Source: Novipirellula herctigrandis
Lineage (GTDB): Bacteria > Planctomycetota > Planctomycetia > Pirellulales > Pirellulaceae
Length of the DNA stretch: 64,000 nt
Assembly: GCA_007859835.1 (NCBI GenBank)
Contig: SJPJ01000001.1
Location: forward strand, 675,440-739,439
Direction of reading: 5' to 3'
Positions 1-9,234 of the stretch are shown one piece after another. Positions within the stretch are counted from its first letter, which is position 1. The number at the start of each line of letters is the position of its first letter. The notes beneath the pieces are model-generated. The model made no database searches, was not told the origin of the DNA, and saw only the letters and a program-made list of their open reading frames with translations. Made by a program: the position numbers and the translations under genes.

Positions 1-132
1 TGGCTGCTTGTACCACAAGGTATTGGTACGGATGTCGTTTCCCCGTGACATCTCTGCGCCGATGGCAACCGGTATCAAGGAGACCACAGCAACCCAACCA
101 AGCATCTGCTTTAACAAACTACCACTGTTCAT
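1..132 (-). CDS. N-terminus of a secreted protein, possibly a GH95-like glycoside hydrolase (partial)
   Basis: This is an open frame of 44 codons from an ATG at 132 that runs off the left edge. A purine-rich AAAGGA lies about 12 bases upstream of the ATG. The product begins with a short basic segment and a hydrophobic stretch ending near VAIGA, which looks like a signal peptide. The mature start contains NTLWYKQP. Bacterial GH95-type alpha-L-fucosidases often begin with a similar LWY.QPA segment, but 44 residues cannot settle the family. It is the third gene in the direction of the aldehyde dehydrogenase and DapA-like genes, so a role in breakdown of a deoxysugar or glycan is an inference from context. 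Confidence 0.5.
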   Translation of the reverse strand, partial: MNSGSLLKQMLGWVAVVSLIPVAIGAEMSRGNDIRTNTLWYKQP

Positions 133-382
133 CACATTCACGTCCTTTCGGCGAGCATTCAGGCTCATCATGCGTTGTATTCGGTGTCTTTCAGGCCGTG
201 GGATTTGGCAACCGCTTGGTCAAGGCATAGGTGGAGCTGAGACTTACCGCGTCAGGCATGTTGGCCACTCGGTATCGAAACGTATCATCAAGGGTTTAGA
301 CAAGATCTGAATGGCATGTAGGATGCGTTCTTTCCGGGTAGCCACCCTATTCCATTGCGATGACTACAAACTCTCGTCGTGT

Positions 383-1285
383 TCATTCGCCATTTTGAAT
401 TGATTGGAGGCTGCCGAGTACCTGTCGCAGGCTCTCGATTTCCGCTGAACTAGCCGGCTGTAGTGGTCGGCGCGGCGGGCCAACAGGGTGCCCGGTCAAC
501 TCACATCCCGCTTTGACAAACTGCGTGTATTTCCCGCCGCCCTCGATCAAGGACAGAACGGGAAGCATGCGGAAATAGTACTCGCGGGCCGAGACGAAGC
601 CTCCTTCTTCAGAGGCCAACTCGAATAGCCGCACGTGCTCGCGCGGCACCACGTTCACAACACCACCTACCCAGCCAACAGCTCCCATCAGAAGGCTCTC
701 CAAGGCCAGTGTATCGCAGCCGCAAAACACCTGGATCTTGTCACCGGAGCGACGGATAATCTCGCTCACACGAGTCGCGTCGCCGGTACTCTCCTTCACG
801 TACCGAATGTTTTCCAACTCGGCCAGACGGTCGATCAAGTCGGGAGTCATGTCCACGCCGGTTCGGCCAGGGTAATTGTAGAGCATGATCGGGATACCGA
901 TCGCATCGTTGACCGCGTTGAAGTGCTCGAACAGTTCGTCTGGTGTCGGCAATGAATAGTAGGGGGCGGCCAGCAGCACGCCGTCAGCACCTAGTGTTTC
1001 GGCTTGCTGAGAGAATTCAATGACCTCGCGTGTACTACCGGCGTTGGTGCCAATCACCACGGGCACTCGGCCGGCCGCTGCCTCGATAGTCGTTTTCGTG
1101 ACGGCTTCGCGTTCGGTAGGGCTGAGTGCGTAATACTCGCCGGTGCTACCTAACGGAATGAGGCCGTGCACGCCACACTCGATCAAATAATTGGTGAAAT
1201 CAGCCAGCCTCCGATAATCCGGTTCCTCGTCCATTGACATCGGTGTAACGAGCGCCGGGAAGATTCCGCTAAACGTGTTTGACAT
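383..1285 (-). CDS. DapA/DHDPS-superfamily class I aldolase or lyase
   Basis: The protein has 300 residues, the usual length for the dihydrodipicolinate synthase / N-acetylneuraminate lyase superfamily of TIM barrels. Visible family elements are the GSTGE loop (46-50), LYNYPGRTG with the catalytic Tyr136 and Arg141, and the Schiff-base lysine in VKEST (Lys164). The start at 1285 has AAGGAG seven bases upstream. It lies 26 bp behind an aldehyde dehydrogenase and next to a GntR regulator. This points to catabolism (for example a 2-keto-3-deoxy-sugar-acid aldolase/dehydratase, or an NAL-like enzyme) and not to lysine synthesis. The substrate cannot be read from the sequence. Confidence 0.88.
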   Translation of the reverse strand: MSNTFSGIFPALVTPMSMDEEPDYRRLADFTNYLIECGVHGLIPLGSTGEYYALSPTEREAVTKTTIEAAAGRVPVVIGTNAGSTREVIEFSQQAETLGADGVLLAAPYYSLPTPDELFEHFNAVNDAIGIPIMLYNYPGRTGVDMTPDLIDRLAELENIRYVKESTGDATRVSEIIRRSGDKIQVFCGCDTLALESLLMGAVGWVGGVVNVVPREHVRLFELASEEGGFVSAREYYFRMLPVLSLIEGGGKYTQFVKAGCELTGHPVGPPRRPLQPASSAEIESLRQVLGSLQSIQNGE

Positions 1286-1311
1286 ACCATGGCTCCTTGT
1301 CGATGGAAGTG

Positions 1312-2814
1312 TTATCGCAACTGCATCCAGATCGTTTTGGTTTCGGTGTACTGATCGTGTGCGTGGATTCCGTTGTCCCGGCCACCGAAGCCCGATTCCT
1401 TGTAACCGCCAAACGGCGTGCTCATGTCGCCTTCCGAGTAGCAGTTGACTGAGACATTGCCCGCCTTGAGCTGTCTCGCCACACGATGAGCCGTGTGGAC
1501 GTTGTCCGTATAGAGCGATGCTGCCAAACCGTAGGACGTATCATTCGCTATCCGGATCGCATCATCGACGTCGTCGAACGTGATCGTTGAAAGCACCGGT
1601 CCGAATATCTCTTCGCGGGCAATCGACATGTCGTTGTTTACGTCGTCGAAGATCGTGGCCTCAACGAAGTAACCACCGGAATCTTGGCAGGTCTGATTTC
1701 CTCCAAGCACGACCTTGGCTCCCTCCGATTGTCCGGCCCGGATGTGCGAAAGAACCTTTTCCATGTGAGGACGTTCGATCATCGACCCGATCTTGGTGGC
1801 CGGGTCAAGTGGGTCTCCCACGGTCCATGCTCGGGTTTGAGCAACGATTTTCTCCAAAAGGGCATCTCTGACATCCCGGTGGACGATCAGGCGTGAACCA
1901 CACGAGCAATTCTCTCCCATGTTCCAAAACGCAGCATTCACGGCATTTTCAGCAACCGAATCAAGATCGGCGACGTCCGCCATTACAACCTGAGGGCTCT
2001 TCCCACCGCATTCGAGCGTGATTCGCTTCAAGTTTGATTCGGCGGCATACTGAAGGAAGTAGCGACCCACTTCCGTGGATCCTGTGAACGCTACCATGTC
2101 CACATCCATGTGGCGACCAATGGCCGCGCCGGCCGTTTCGCCAAAGCCCGGCACGACATTTAGCACGCCGTCGGGCAGGCCTGCCTCGGCAGCCAATTCT
2201 GCGAGTCGCAAGGCGCTAAGTGATGTCTGTTCCGCCGGTTTCAGTAAGACACTGTTGCCTGAAGCAAGCGCGGGCCCGAGCTTCCAGACGGCCATCAATG
2301 CTGGGAAGTTCCACGGGACGACTGCACCCACCACACCGATCGGTTCCCGCACAATCAAGCCCAGATGCTCCGGTCCGGTTGGCGAGACCTGATCGTACAG
2401 CTTATCGACCGCCTCAGCATGCCAGCGTATACAGCCAATTGTTTCGGGGATGTCGATCTCCAGGCAATCCGTGATCGGTTTGCCTGCTTCCAACGCGTCA
2501 AGCACGGCCAGCTCAGTGGCATTGCCCTCGATCAAGTCGGCAAATTTGAGCAGAGTGGCCTTTCGGTCGGACGGACTCTGAGATGCCCAAACACCGCTCT
2601 CGAATGCGGCCCGAGCGGAGGCAACTGCCCGATCGACATCCTCCTGATCGCACGCGGCGATTTGGGCCAACCGTTGTCCGGTCGCCGGGTTCTCCGTGGC
2701 GAAAACCTCACCGGATGCAGAGCCAACGAACTGGCCGCCGATGAAGGCCTCGGTACGGTATGTCAATCCTCCGGCAATCGCCTGAATTGAGTCTGCGGTC
2801 AGGTCTTTCGTCAT
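1312..2814 (-). CDS. NAD(P)-dependent aldehyde dehydrogenase (ALDH superfamily, PuuC/betaine-aldehyde type)
   Basis: This is a full-length ALDH of about 500 residues. It has the cofactor-domain VPWNFP motif, the general-base glutamate in LECGGKSP (about 268), and the catalytic cysteine in GENCSCGSR (about 303). The resemblance is to the gamma-glutamyl-aminobutyraldehyde / betaine-aldehyde / lactaldehyde dehydrogenase branch. The start is placed at the ATG at 2814 because GGAAGGA lies just upstream; an in-frame TTG at 2829 overlaps that ribosome binding site. It leads a minus-strand cluster with the DapA-like gene. Together they would release and then oxidise an aldehyde from a sugar-acid or amine breakdown pathway. 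The true substrate is unknown. Confidence 0.9.
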   Translation of the reverse strand: MTKDLTADSIQAIAGGLTYRTEAFIGGQFVGSASGEVFATENPATGQRLAQIAACDQEDVDRAVASARAAFESGVWASQSPSDRKATLLKFADLIEGNATELAVLDALEAGKPITDCLEIDIPETIGCIRWHAEAVDKLYDQVSPTGPEHLGLIVREPIGVVGAVVPWNFPALMAVWKLGPALASGNSVLLKPAEQTSLSALRLAELAAEAGLPDGVLNVVPGFGETAGAAIGRHMDVDMVAFTGSTEVGRYFLQYAAESNLKRITLECGGKSPQVVMADVADLDSVAENAVNAAFWNMGENCSCGSRLIVHRDVRDALLEKIVAQTRAWTVGDPLDPATKIGSMIERPHMEKVLSHIRAGQSEGAKVVLGGNQTCQDSGGYFVEATIFDDVNNDMSIAREEIFGPVLSTITFDDVDDAIRIANDTSYGLAASLYTDNVHTAHRVARQLKAGNVSVNCYSEGDMSTPFGGYKESGFGGRDNGIHAHDQYTETKTIWMQLR

Positions 2815-2846
2815 GACGATTCCTTCCAAATTTCACACAACTTGCT

Positions 2847-2898
2847 TTTGTTGACAAAGATCATCCCGGCAATATAGTGACTCTGTTGACAAAGTCAA
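2847..2898. promoter_or_regulatory. Divergent promoter region with two palindromic TGTTGACAAAG elements
   Basis: TGTTGACAAAG occurs twice as a direct repeat (2849-2859 and 2884-2894). Each copy sits in a palindrome: TTTGT-TG-ACAAA at 2847-2858 and TTGAC-AAA-GTCAA at 2886-2898. Plus-strand promoter elements TTGACA (2852-2857) and TATAGT (2873-2878) are 15 bp apart. Minus-strand elements TTGACT (2898-2893) and TATATT (2876-2871) are 16 bp apart, so the two -10 boxes overlap. The palindromes cover both -35 boxes. This fits repression of both directions by the adjacent GntR-type protein; the protein-site match is inferred. Confidence 0.6.
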
Positions 2899-2988
2899 AT
2901 CTTTGGCAGAACCTTGATCACGAGGGGACCGAAGGCGAAGGCACAGGAAACTGAGCGAGTGTCGGATCGAGCATGTGAAGGAACATCC

Positions 2989-3870
2989 ATGAGTCTAGCC
3001 GCGTACATCCGCGAGGATCTAAAGCAGCGAATTCAATCGCAGCAGAAGCTGCCCTGCAAACTGACTCTCCCAGGGCTTGCGACGCACTACCAGGTCAGCA
3101 TTACTCCAGTCCGCACTGCCGTTGCAAAACTAATTGCGGAGGGAGTCGTCCGTAAGCAGTCGAACGGGCGATTGGACGTGATTCCCAGACGGAGCCCCAC
3201 CGGAGGAGTCACAGCCAAAGCGATAGGGCCGCCAAAGACTGCCGCCGACTGGGATCAAACGCTCGTCGAAGAGGTCATGGTCGCCAGTTTGGAGCGAGAT
3301 GCGGTCCATTTGCGTGAGGAAGCTCTGGCACAGAAATACGACATCGGCCGATCGGTGATTCGGCAATCGCTCAGCCGGTTGGCGGGCGCGGGGCTGATCG
3401 AACACGTTCCGCGGCGTGGATGGCGGGTGCATCCGATCCAGGGCGAAGACCTGTGTGCCTACCTGGAGATTCGTGAGGCCCTGGAATTGAAAGCGCTCGA
3501 ACTTGCTAAGCCTCATCTCGTTCGCCAGGACTTAGATCAAATGCTGGAAGGAAACCCACCGACACCAGGGCACGAATTGCCTCGACTGGACAATCGACTC
3601 CACAAGTACCTGATCGAAAAGTCGGGGAATCGCTACATCCAGAACTTCTTTGGGCAATACACTGCGGCCTACTACACGGCCGTTCTTGATCGTGCTGCCC
3701 CCGAGGCGCATGTCGTTGCAGAAATGGCCGCGCAGCATCGACAGATACTCAAAGCACTGGTTGCGAAACACTGGGCGCGGGCCCGTCGCGCCCTGTCCGA
3801 ACATATCCAAGCTCAACATCCTATTGCGATGAAGATGGTTGACGTCCTCCTGGAAGAGGCCCGTGATTAG
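2989..3870 (+). CDS. GntR/FadR-type regulator with two tandem winged-helix domains and an FCD domain
   Basis: The start is taken at the ATG at 2989, with GAAGGA six bases upstream; an in-frame ATG at 2914 gives a longer form with no good binding site. The 293-residue protein has a GntR-like winged helix at 1-65 (LTLPGLATHYQVSITPVR, then a GVVRKQ wing). A second GntR winged helix follows at about 85-150 (YDIGRSVIRQSLSRL, GLIEHVPRRGWRV). A FadR-type all-helical FCD ligand domain (about 155-285) has EIREALELKALELA, LHKYLIEKSGNR and QHRQILKAL segments. Standard members have one winged helix. It is divergent from the ALDH-DapA cluster and probably represses it, with a pathway intermediate bound by the FCD domain. 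Confidence 0.85.
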   Translation: MSLAAYIREDLKQRIQSQQKLPCKLTLPGLATHYQVSITPVRTAVAKLIAEGVVRKQSNGRLDVIPRRSPTGGVTAKAIGPPKTAADWDQTLVEEVMVASLERDAVHLREEALAQKYDIGRSVIRQSLSRLAGAGLIEHVPRRGWRVHPIQGEDLCAYLEIREALELKALELAKPHLVRQDLDQMLEGNPPTPGHELPRLDNRLHKYLIEKSGNRYIQNFFGQYTAAYYTAVLDRAAPEAHVVAEMAAQHRQILKALVAKHWARARRALSEHIQAQHPIAMKMVDVLLEEARD

Positions 3871-3922
3871 CTCAACCTATCAACGAAAAAAGACCTCAGA
3901 CGAAATATATTGTTAACGAGCT

Positions 3923-3973
3923 GTTGAACCGCGAACATTGCTGAACCGGGAACATTGTTGAACCGGGATTCTT
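3923..3973. repeat. Three tandem 17-bp repeats upstream of the sulfatase
   Basis: The units are GTTGAACCGCGAACATT (3923-3939), GCTGAACCGGGAACATT (3940-3956) and GTTGAACCGGGATTCTT (3957-3973). They end about 30 bp before the sulfatase start, so they lie in its probable 5' untranslated or promoter region. Confidence 0.9.
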
Positions 3974-4001
3974 GCACAACGCTTTAATGAACGGAAAACT
4001 C

Positions 4002-5579
4002 ATGATACACAGATGGCAGCTGATGTTGGCTTGCGTATTCGCGTTGCCCGCGTTTACCTCAGCCTTTGGACAGGAGCAGCGACCCAACGTTCTCTTCGTT
4101 TCGGTGGATGATCTGAACGATTGGATTGAACCGCTGGGGGGGCATCCTCAGGCCGTCACGCCGAACTTCACTCGTTTCATGAAGCGTTCGGTCTGCTTCA
4201 CAAACGCAAGTTGCCCGAGCCCTGGCTGTAACCCATCACGCACGGCGATTATGACCGGCTTGGCCCCCTATACGTCCGGCGTTTACTCCAACTATCAGGA
4301 CTGGCGCGAGGCGATTCCGGACCATCGAACGATCGGAGCCTATTTTCGACAGCACGGCTATTTCAGCTGCGGTGCAGGCAAAATCTTCCACTACCACATG
4401 GTCGATCCCGAATGCTGGGACGCGTATTGGCCGTCGCAGCTGCAAAACATGCCCGACGAAGTGTTTCCCGATTTTACCAAATCCACGCTGGCGACGGCGG
4501 ATAACCCAAATCCAAAAACGATGAACATGCCGGCGTTCCATCAAATGTATGGGATGTTCGACTGGTCGGCCCTGGATGTCCCCGATGAACAGATGGGAGA
4601 CTTCAAAAGTGTCGACTACGTGCTGCGGCAACTCAACACGCGGCGCAACAAGTCAGGCGACAAGCCGCTGTTCCTGGCTTGCGGTATCTATCGACCACAC
4701 CTGCCGTGGTATGTGCCTCGCAAATATTTCGACATGTTTCCGCTAGATGACGTGGTCCTTCCTAAACGGGTGGAGAATGATCTTGCCGATGTTGGACCAC
4801 GAGTACGAGACATCGCATTCCGAGGCGGAGGCTACCATCAGCACGTTGTGGACGCCGGTCAGTGGAAACGAGCCGTCCAGGGGTATTTGGCGTCGATCGC
4901 GTTTGCTGATGCAATGTTTGGACGCTTGCTCGATGGCCTGGACGAGAGCGGTCAACGCGAAAACACGGTTGTGGTGTTGTGGTCCGACCATGGTTGGCAA
5001 CTTGGCGAGAAACAGCACTGGCGCAAGTTCGCGCTCTGGGACAACGTCGTCCGTTCGGTGTTGATGATCCATGTTCCAAAGGAGGCTTCCGGACTGCGGC
5101 ATGGTTCGGCGGATGGAGAGTTGTGCCATCGCCCTGTTTCCTTGCAAGACATCTACCCAACTCTGGTCGATATATGTGGACTGCCCACGAACAACGAGAT
5201 CGACGGGCGAAGTTTGACACCTCTTCTCAAGAGGCCTGAGGCACCATGGGATCACGTCGCATTGACCACCTACGACTATGGCGAATTTTCGGTGCGAAGC
5301 GATCGTTATCGGTACACGCGTTACATCGATGGCAGCGAAGAACTCTATGATCATCAATCGGATGCCGAGGAATGGCATAACCTGGCGCAGGATCCGAAAT
5401 TTTCTCAGATCAAGAACGAACTAGCCGCCAAGATCCCGCAGTCGCCGGCACCGCTCGTGAAAACGTCCGAGAAACTACAGCCGCACCACATTCCACCTTT
5501 CCGTTCTCGAGCGGAGTACGACGAATGGTTGCAGCACGGCAAAGACAATCAATACTTGCTGAACAAGTACTGGAAATAA
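4002..5579 (+). CDS. Secreted sulfatase, iduronate-2-sulfatase-like
   Basis: The start at 4002 has GGAAA about six bases upstream and gives a signal peptide ending near TSAFG; an ATG at 3987 is also in frame. The mature protein opens with RPNVLFVSVDDLNDW, whose adjacent aspartates bind calcium. The formylglycine site is C-N-P-S-R (Cys76 of 525), the cysteine-type activation motif. Further catalytic elements are HGWQLGEKQHW and the C-terminal DEEWHNLA-like segment typical of the family. Such enzymes hydrolyse sulfate esters of algal or animal polysaccharides outside the cytoplasm, and planctomycetes carry many. A sulfatase-modifying enzyme (FGE) would be needed and is not in this window. No operon partner is seen. 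Confidence 0.92.
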   Translation: MIHRWQLMLACVFALPAFTSAFGQEQRPNVLFVSVDDLNDWIEPLGGHPQAVTPNFTRFMKRSVCFTNASCPSPGCNPSRTAIMTGLAPYTSGVYSNYQDWREAIPDHRTIGAYFRQHGYFSCGAGKIFHYHMVDPECWDAYWPSQLQNMPDEVFPDFTKSTLATADNPNPKTMNMPAFHQMYGMFDWSALDVPDEQMGDFKSVDYVLRQLNTRRNKSGDKPLFLACGIYRPHLPWYVPRKYFDMFPLDDVVLPKRVENDLADVGPRVRDIAFRGGGYHQHVVDAGQWKRAVQGYLASIAFADAMFGRLLDGLDESGQRENTVVVLWSDHGWQLGEKQHWRKFALWDNVVRSVLMIHVPKEASGLRHGSADGELCHRPVSLQDIYPTLVDICGLPTNNEIDGRSLTPLLKRPEAPWDHVALTTYDYGEFSVRSDRYRYTRYIDGSEELYDHQSDAEEWHNLAQDPKFSQIKNELAAKIPQSPAPLVKTSEKLQPHHIPPFRSRAEYDEWLQHGKDNQYLLNKYWK

Positions 5580-5772
5580 ACCAGAGAGTTGGCAATGCAG
5601 GGCAATCGCGACATTGCCAGTGCTGGGTCCACGCAGTGAGAACTCGGGTGTGATTCGCGGCCCCGGGCCTATGGGCTAAAACGGCATGGGCGTCTGGCAA
5701 TACGTGTGCTAGCGTCTTGCCGCTCACGATTGATTATAACCATTCGACTAAATCGACAGCCCGCTAGCTTGA

Positions 5773-8250
5773 CTACGTCTTTGGGAGACTGCGCAGTTCA
5801 ACCGACTCAGTACCGTTTTCGATTTCTTCGGTCAGGTCCCTGATTTGCTTGATAATAGGCGCCATCATTTGCGGCTCGGGGTGGGCCCGTAAGTCTTTTT
5901 CGAGCTGTCGGAGTTTAGGTAAGACAGGTTTGGCCGCTGCACCATAGGTTTCCAGCGTTTTCAGGCATTGCGTGATACGTGTCTTCTTGCCCCACTTATC
6001 GATCTCCATGATTTCAATACACAGCGGCATGCCCTCTCGAATGCGGTGCTTGGCCAGCAGCTCAACGCCGCTAAGACGGATCTGGCTGGCAAACATGATC
6101 CCGCTCGGTGCGGGCTCGACGATCGCTTGATGGATCGCGGGCAGCAATGGTTTGATTTCCTCATAGGTGAGAATTTGATACACCGAACCAAGACTGCCAC
6201 GTGCGCGTCCATCTTCGTTCTGCAGGCCGACACGAACCGCTCGCAACAACAGTTCACGGTCGACGCCCTCCAACGACCTGCCGATCAGACCGTCGCGACG
6301 GTTGAAAAGACTGAAGCAGAGGAAGCGTTGTTCCATCCCCCTGGGATCGTTCTCCAGATCGGTCATTGCGAGCCGCTGGAGCATTAAGGGAACGGCCGAC
6401 ATCGCTGGTTGGCCGATGCTCGCAAGGGCTTGTCCGGCAAGGATTCGCAGGCACAGATCATCCGATTCCAACGCCTCCGTCAGGGCCGACACACTGGCGG
6501 CCGCATCGGCATTCGAGCGAAGTTTCCCGAGTGCTTCGGCGGCACCATAGCGAGTATAGCGATCATCGGAGGCAATGAGTTTCAGTAGCGCCGGTTGAAA
6601 AACTCCCTTACGTTTCCCAAGTTCCTGGGCCGAACGCCGGCGAACCGAGGGCGACCAACTGGATAACCCATTCAGCAATTCCTCTTCGCTACGATCCTGG
6701 TACCGGAAGCGATCCTTTTGTTTTGTTTCAAAGAAGCCTCGTCCCGCGGCAATGACGTCATCCACCTCCGACTTCTTGAGTGCAGGAAACGAACTGGGCT
6801 TTTTGCCGGTGATGTAAAGGCTCTCGAGCGGCAAAGCATAGGCCAGCAGGTACGCACCGGTGCTTTCGAAGTCGGCGTATTTTCCGTGCTCCTCTTCGCC
6901 GTCCGGCGATCCTTGGTAACGGTAACTGCCGTCCCACTTGCGAGCCAAGTCATAAAACCAGGCGGTCTCGCGCCAGTATTCTGCGCTGGCTAGCGGACCG
7001 CAGCGAGACACGCCGGGCATCGCCCACAGCATGTTGAAGAAATTGCCAGTGTGGCCACGTTCTCGCTCGTCGTAAGCTGCCGTGCTCATCTTGGCAAAAA
7101 AACTGGCCGCTTCGCGATCTTCTAGCAGGTCAAATAGCACCGCCACCATGGAACACTTCCCGTTGTCTTCGTGGCCGGGCCAGGGCGCGTGATCACCGTA
7201 GGGAATCGCGCCTTTGTCGACATACCATCTCAGAAACCGAGCAGAGCGGGTGATCGCGAGGTCCAGGTCGGGGTTATTCACGCCGGCCTCACGGGCCAGC
7301 ACCATGGAAATGGTCAACGGGATTCCCGGTGAATTCATGCACCCGTATCCACCGACCCGACCATCGGGCATCGCAAATCGATGGCCCCAGGAACCGACCT
7401 TGCTTTGACCGTGGGCCGCCTCCATCGCCAAACGCGTTAACCCTGGCATGACCGAGTCGTCGCCGGTCGCCAGAGCATACTCCGCCAGAAACATGATCGA
7501 ATAGCCGTAATACCAGGTCGCAAAAGCGTCCGCCCGATAGCGGGATACCTGCTCGGCATAGCTTGCCAGCATGGGCCGATATTTGGGCTGACCGCTAGCC
7601 AACAGAGCAAGGGCGTTGATGCTGTTGGGGATCGAGACCCGCCTGAGCCCCTTGTTCGCAATCGCCTCGCAACCGAGCTGGAAAATCTTTGCCGACTTCT
7701 GACAATTAAAAGGGGCGGTATCGCTGTAGGTCCCCATCACTGGAATGCGAATCTCAACGTTCTCCGATTGACCCGCTTCCGATTGACCCGCTTCCGATTG
7801 ACCCGCTTCCGATTGGCCAGTTTCCGATTGACCCGCTTCCAATGGACCCGCACGCCAGCGGACGAGCTTGAGGACACCACGCGATGCTTCCCGCTCAGCG
7901 CGCGTCACGGCGCGGGCAAATAGTATTCGCGCGTCATCATCAAATAGCTTGCCGTCAACGCCCAATATCACATCATCGACTTTCAGGACGCCGTCGGCAG
8001 GTGAGCCTTTGGCAACCTTCGTGATCAAGATTTGACGGGCATCGGCAGTATGCTTCCACGCATAAATCCAGCCTCGTGCGCCGGTGGGGCCAAGCGTCCA
8101 ATCGTGGCTACCGTTGGTTTTGTCTCCCTCAGTGAAATCGGGGATTTTTTTCAGACGCTTGGCCGGTGGTGCCGCAGCACAAAATGAGCTCACCACGGCT
8201 GCGCTAAAGAACACGACGGCAAATTGCTTGACCCGATTCTGAATGCTCAT
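5773..8250 (-). CDS. Secreted PDZ-like / HEAT-repeat protein (DUF6288-type)
   Basis: This is an 825-residue protein with a signal peptide (hydrophobic residues 10-27). A PDZ-like segment follows at about 65-140 (ILITKVAKGSPADGVLKVDDVILGVDG). A large helical domain at about 180-530 has HEDNGKCS and GSWGHR motifs. HEAT-like repeats occupy about 540-720 (RRSAQELGKR, YGAAEALGKLR, LAGQALASIG). I recognise the layout as that of planctomycete DUF6288 proteins, whose function is not known. A five-residue repeat (EAGQS, about six copies) lies between the PDZ-like part and the central domain and is encoded by 15-bp tandem repeats. It converges with the sulfatase gene; no catalytic motif is visible. Confidence 0.8.
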   Translation of the reverse strand: MSIQNRVKQFAVVFFSAAVVSSFCAAAPPAKRLKKIPDFTEGDKTNGSHDWTLGPTGARGWIYAWKHTADARQILITKVAKGSPADGVLKVDDVILGVDGKLFDDDARILFARAVTRAEREASRGVLKLVRWRAGPLEAGQSETGQSEAGQSEAGQSEAGQSENVEIRIPVMGTYSDTAPFNCQKSAKIFQLGCEAIANKGLRRVSIPNSINALALLASGQPKYRPMLASYAEQVSRYRADAFATWYYGYSIMFLAEYALATGDDSVMPGLTRLAMEAAHGQSKVGSWGHRFAMPDGRVGGYGCMNSPGIPLTISMVLAREAGVNNPDLDLAITRSARFLRWYVDKGAIPYGDHAPWPGHEDNGKCSMVAVLFDLLEDREAASFFAKMSTAAYDERERGHTGNFFNMLWAMPGVSRCGPLASAEYWRETAWFYDLARKWDGSYRYQGSPDGEEEHGKYADFESTGAYLLAYALPLESLYITGKKPSSFPALKKSEVDDVIAAGRGFFETKQKDRFRYQDRSEEELLNGLSSWSPSVRRRSAQELGKRKGVFQPALLKLIASDDRYTRYGAAEALGKLRSNADAAASVSALTEALESDDLCLRILAGQALASIGQPAMSAVPLMLQRLAMTDLENDPRGMEQRFLCFSLFNRRDGLIGRSLEGVDRELLLRAVRVGLQNEDGRARGSLGSVYQILTYEEIKPLLPAIHQAIVEPAPSGIMFASQIRLSGVELLAKHRIREGMPLCIEIMEIDKWGKKTRITQCLKTLETYGAAAKPVLPKLRQLEKDLRAHPEPQMMAPIIKQIRDLTEEIENGTESVELRSLPKT
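7762..7851. repeat. Six 15-bp tandem repeats inside the PDZ/HEAT gene
   Basis: The element CCGATTG recurs every 15 bp at 7764, 7779, 7794, 7809 and 7824, with a degenerate copy at 7839. The consensus is TTCCGATTGACCCGC. In frame it encodes an EAGQS linker repeat. Confidence 0.95.
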
Positions 8251-8690
8251 TCTGCCGCTTCAAAAAGAATGTCCAACGAAATAATGAATGTCGTCTGTCG
8301 CTGCTATGTAGAACATTTGTCCCAATGGTTCATCACAATCCTTTTCTACGCCAAAGCAGCGTCCCTTCACACCGTTTCTGCGGAGCAGAATGCTTCACAG
8401 CCTCTCCATGACGCAGTACTGACGGGAATTTTGTTTCCGCCAGTGTACTAAAATAGATCCGTTCCGAAAGCGGTGCGTGTGTGCCAAGGCGGACGTAGCA
8501 CACATGCACCCCGTGTAGTCAAAAAATCGAACGAAGATTTTGACCGTTGAATTCCGAGGTCTTTTGGAAGCGTAAAGCCCGATTTTTAGTCGAGTTTGAG
8601 TGCAAGCAGTCTGGCGAGAGGCAAGAAAACGAGACAAATCGGCAGCACCGCGTAGCAGTTAACGCACCGGTTGTTTCAAGATTGAAGTGG
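8251..8690. other. Intergenic stretch with no recognisable gene
   Basis: I see no supported coding region, RNA gene or repeat between the start of the PDZ/HEAT gene and the transposase remnant that begins near 8690. The open frame that covers 8547-8954 is meaningful only in its 3' half, where transposase similarity starts. The minus-strand promoter of the PDZ/HEAT gene must lie here, but no clear -35/-10 pair was found. Confidence 0.5.
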
Positions 8691-8864
8691 TTTGAGTTTG
8701 GGAAAACCGAATTTGTGAGGCACAGGCTCTTCTATCGCCGAACCAATTCAAAAGGTGTGGCGTTCGCCGAGAGGTGTCATAAATTGATGGATTCGAAATT
8801 TCACCAGTTTGAGGAAACGGGACAAGAGACGAAGAACTATAGGTCTCTATCGCATCAGCCACGA

Positions 8865-8925
8865 GGGTGGTCCCACGCACGGGATATAGTCATTAAATGT
8901 GAAGCGCATAATCAAGGGACCACCC
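8865..8925. repeat. Perfect 10-bp inverted repeat within the transposase remnant
   Basis: GGGTGGTCCC (8865-8874) and GGGACCACCC (8916-8925) are exact reverse complements 41 bp apart. They lie inside the frame of the IS1380-like remnant, so they may be a coincidence of coding sequence or a later-acquired hairpin. Confidence 0.8.
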
Positions 8926-9234
8926 GTCACATTGTGGTCACCAATCGTCCTTGAGCCGCGCAGTATCCCGATGGCACGTATCAGGAATATGGTGATCGAG
9001 GAGAGAGTGAAAATCACAATAAGGAATCGACTGTTGACCTGAGCATCGATCGTTTAAGTGACCATCGTTACATGGCAAACCTATTTCGCATCATGATGCA
9101 TTCGTTGTCATGCAATCTCGTGTCGCGTCTTCGAGCGATCGTTGCTGATCCACCACCGGAACTCGGGCCAGATTCGGAGGGCGTTCCGCTGGAGACCGGT
9201 AGCGATCATCGCAAGCGGACCGCCGGCAATCGAC

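Noticed and set aside
8-310. Plus-strand open frame at the left edge
   Set aside because: It lies antisense to a better minus-strand start with a signal peptide and ribosome binding site, and it has no recognisable features.
4743-5378. Minus-strand frame opposite the sulfatase
   Set aside because: It is fully antisense to a well-supported sulfatase and has no family signature.
8865-8925. Inverted repeat as a transposon end or terminator
   Set aside because: It lies inside transposase coding sequence and has no T-run, so neither role is supported.
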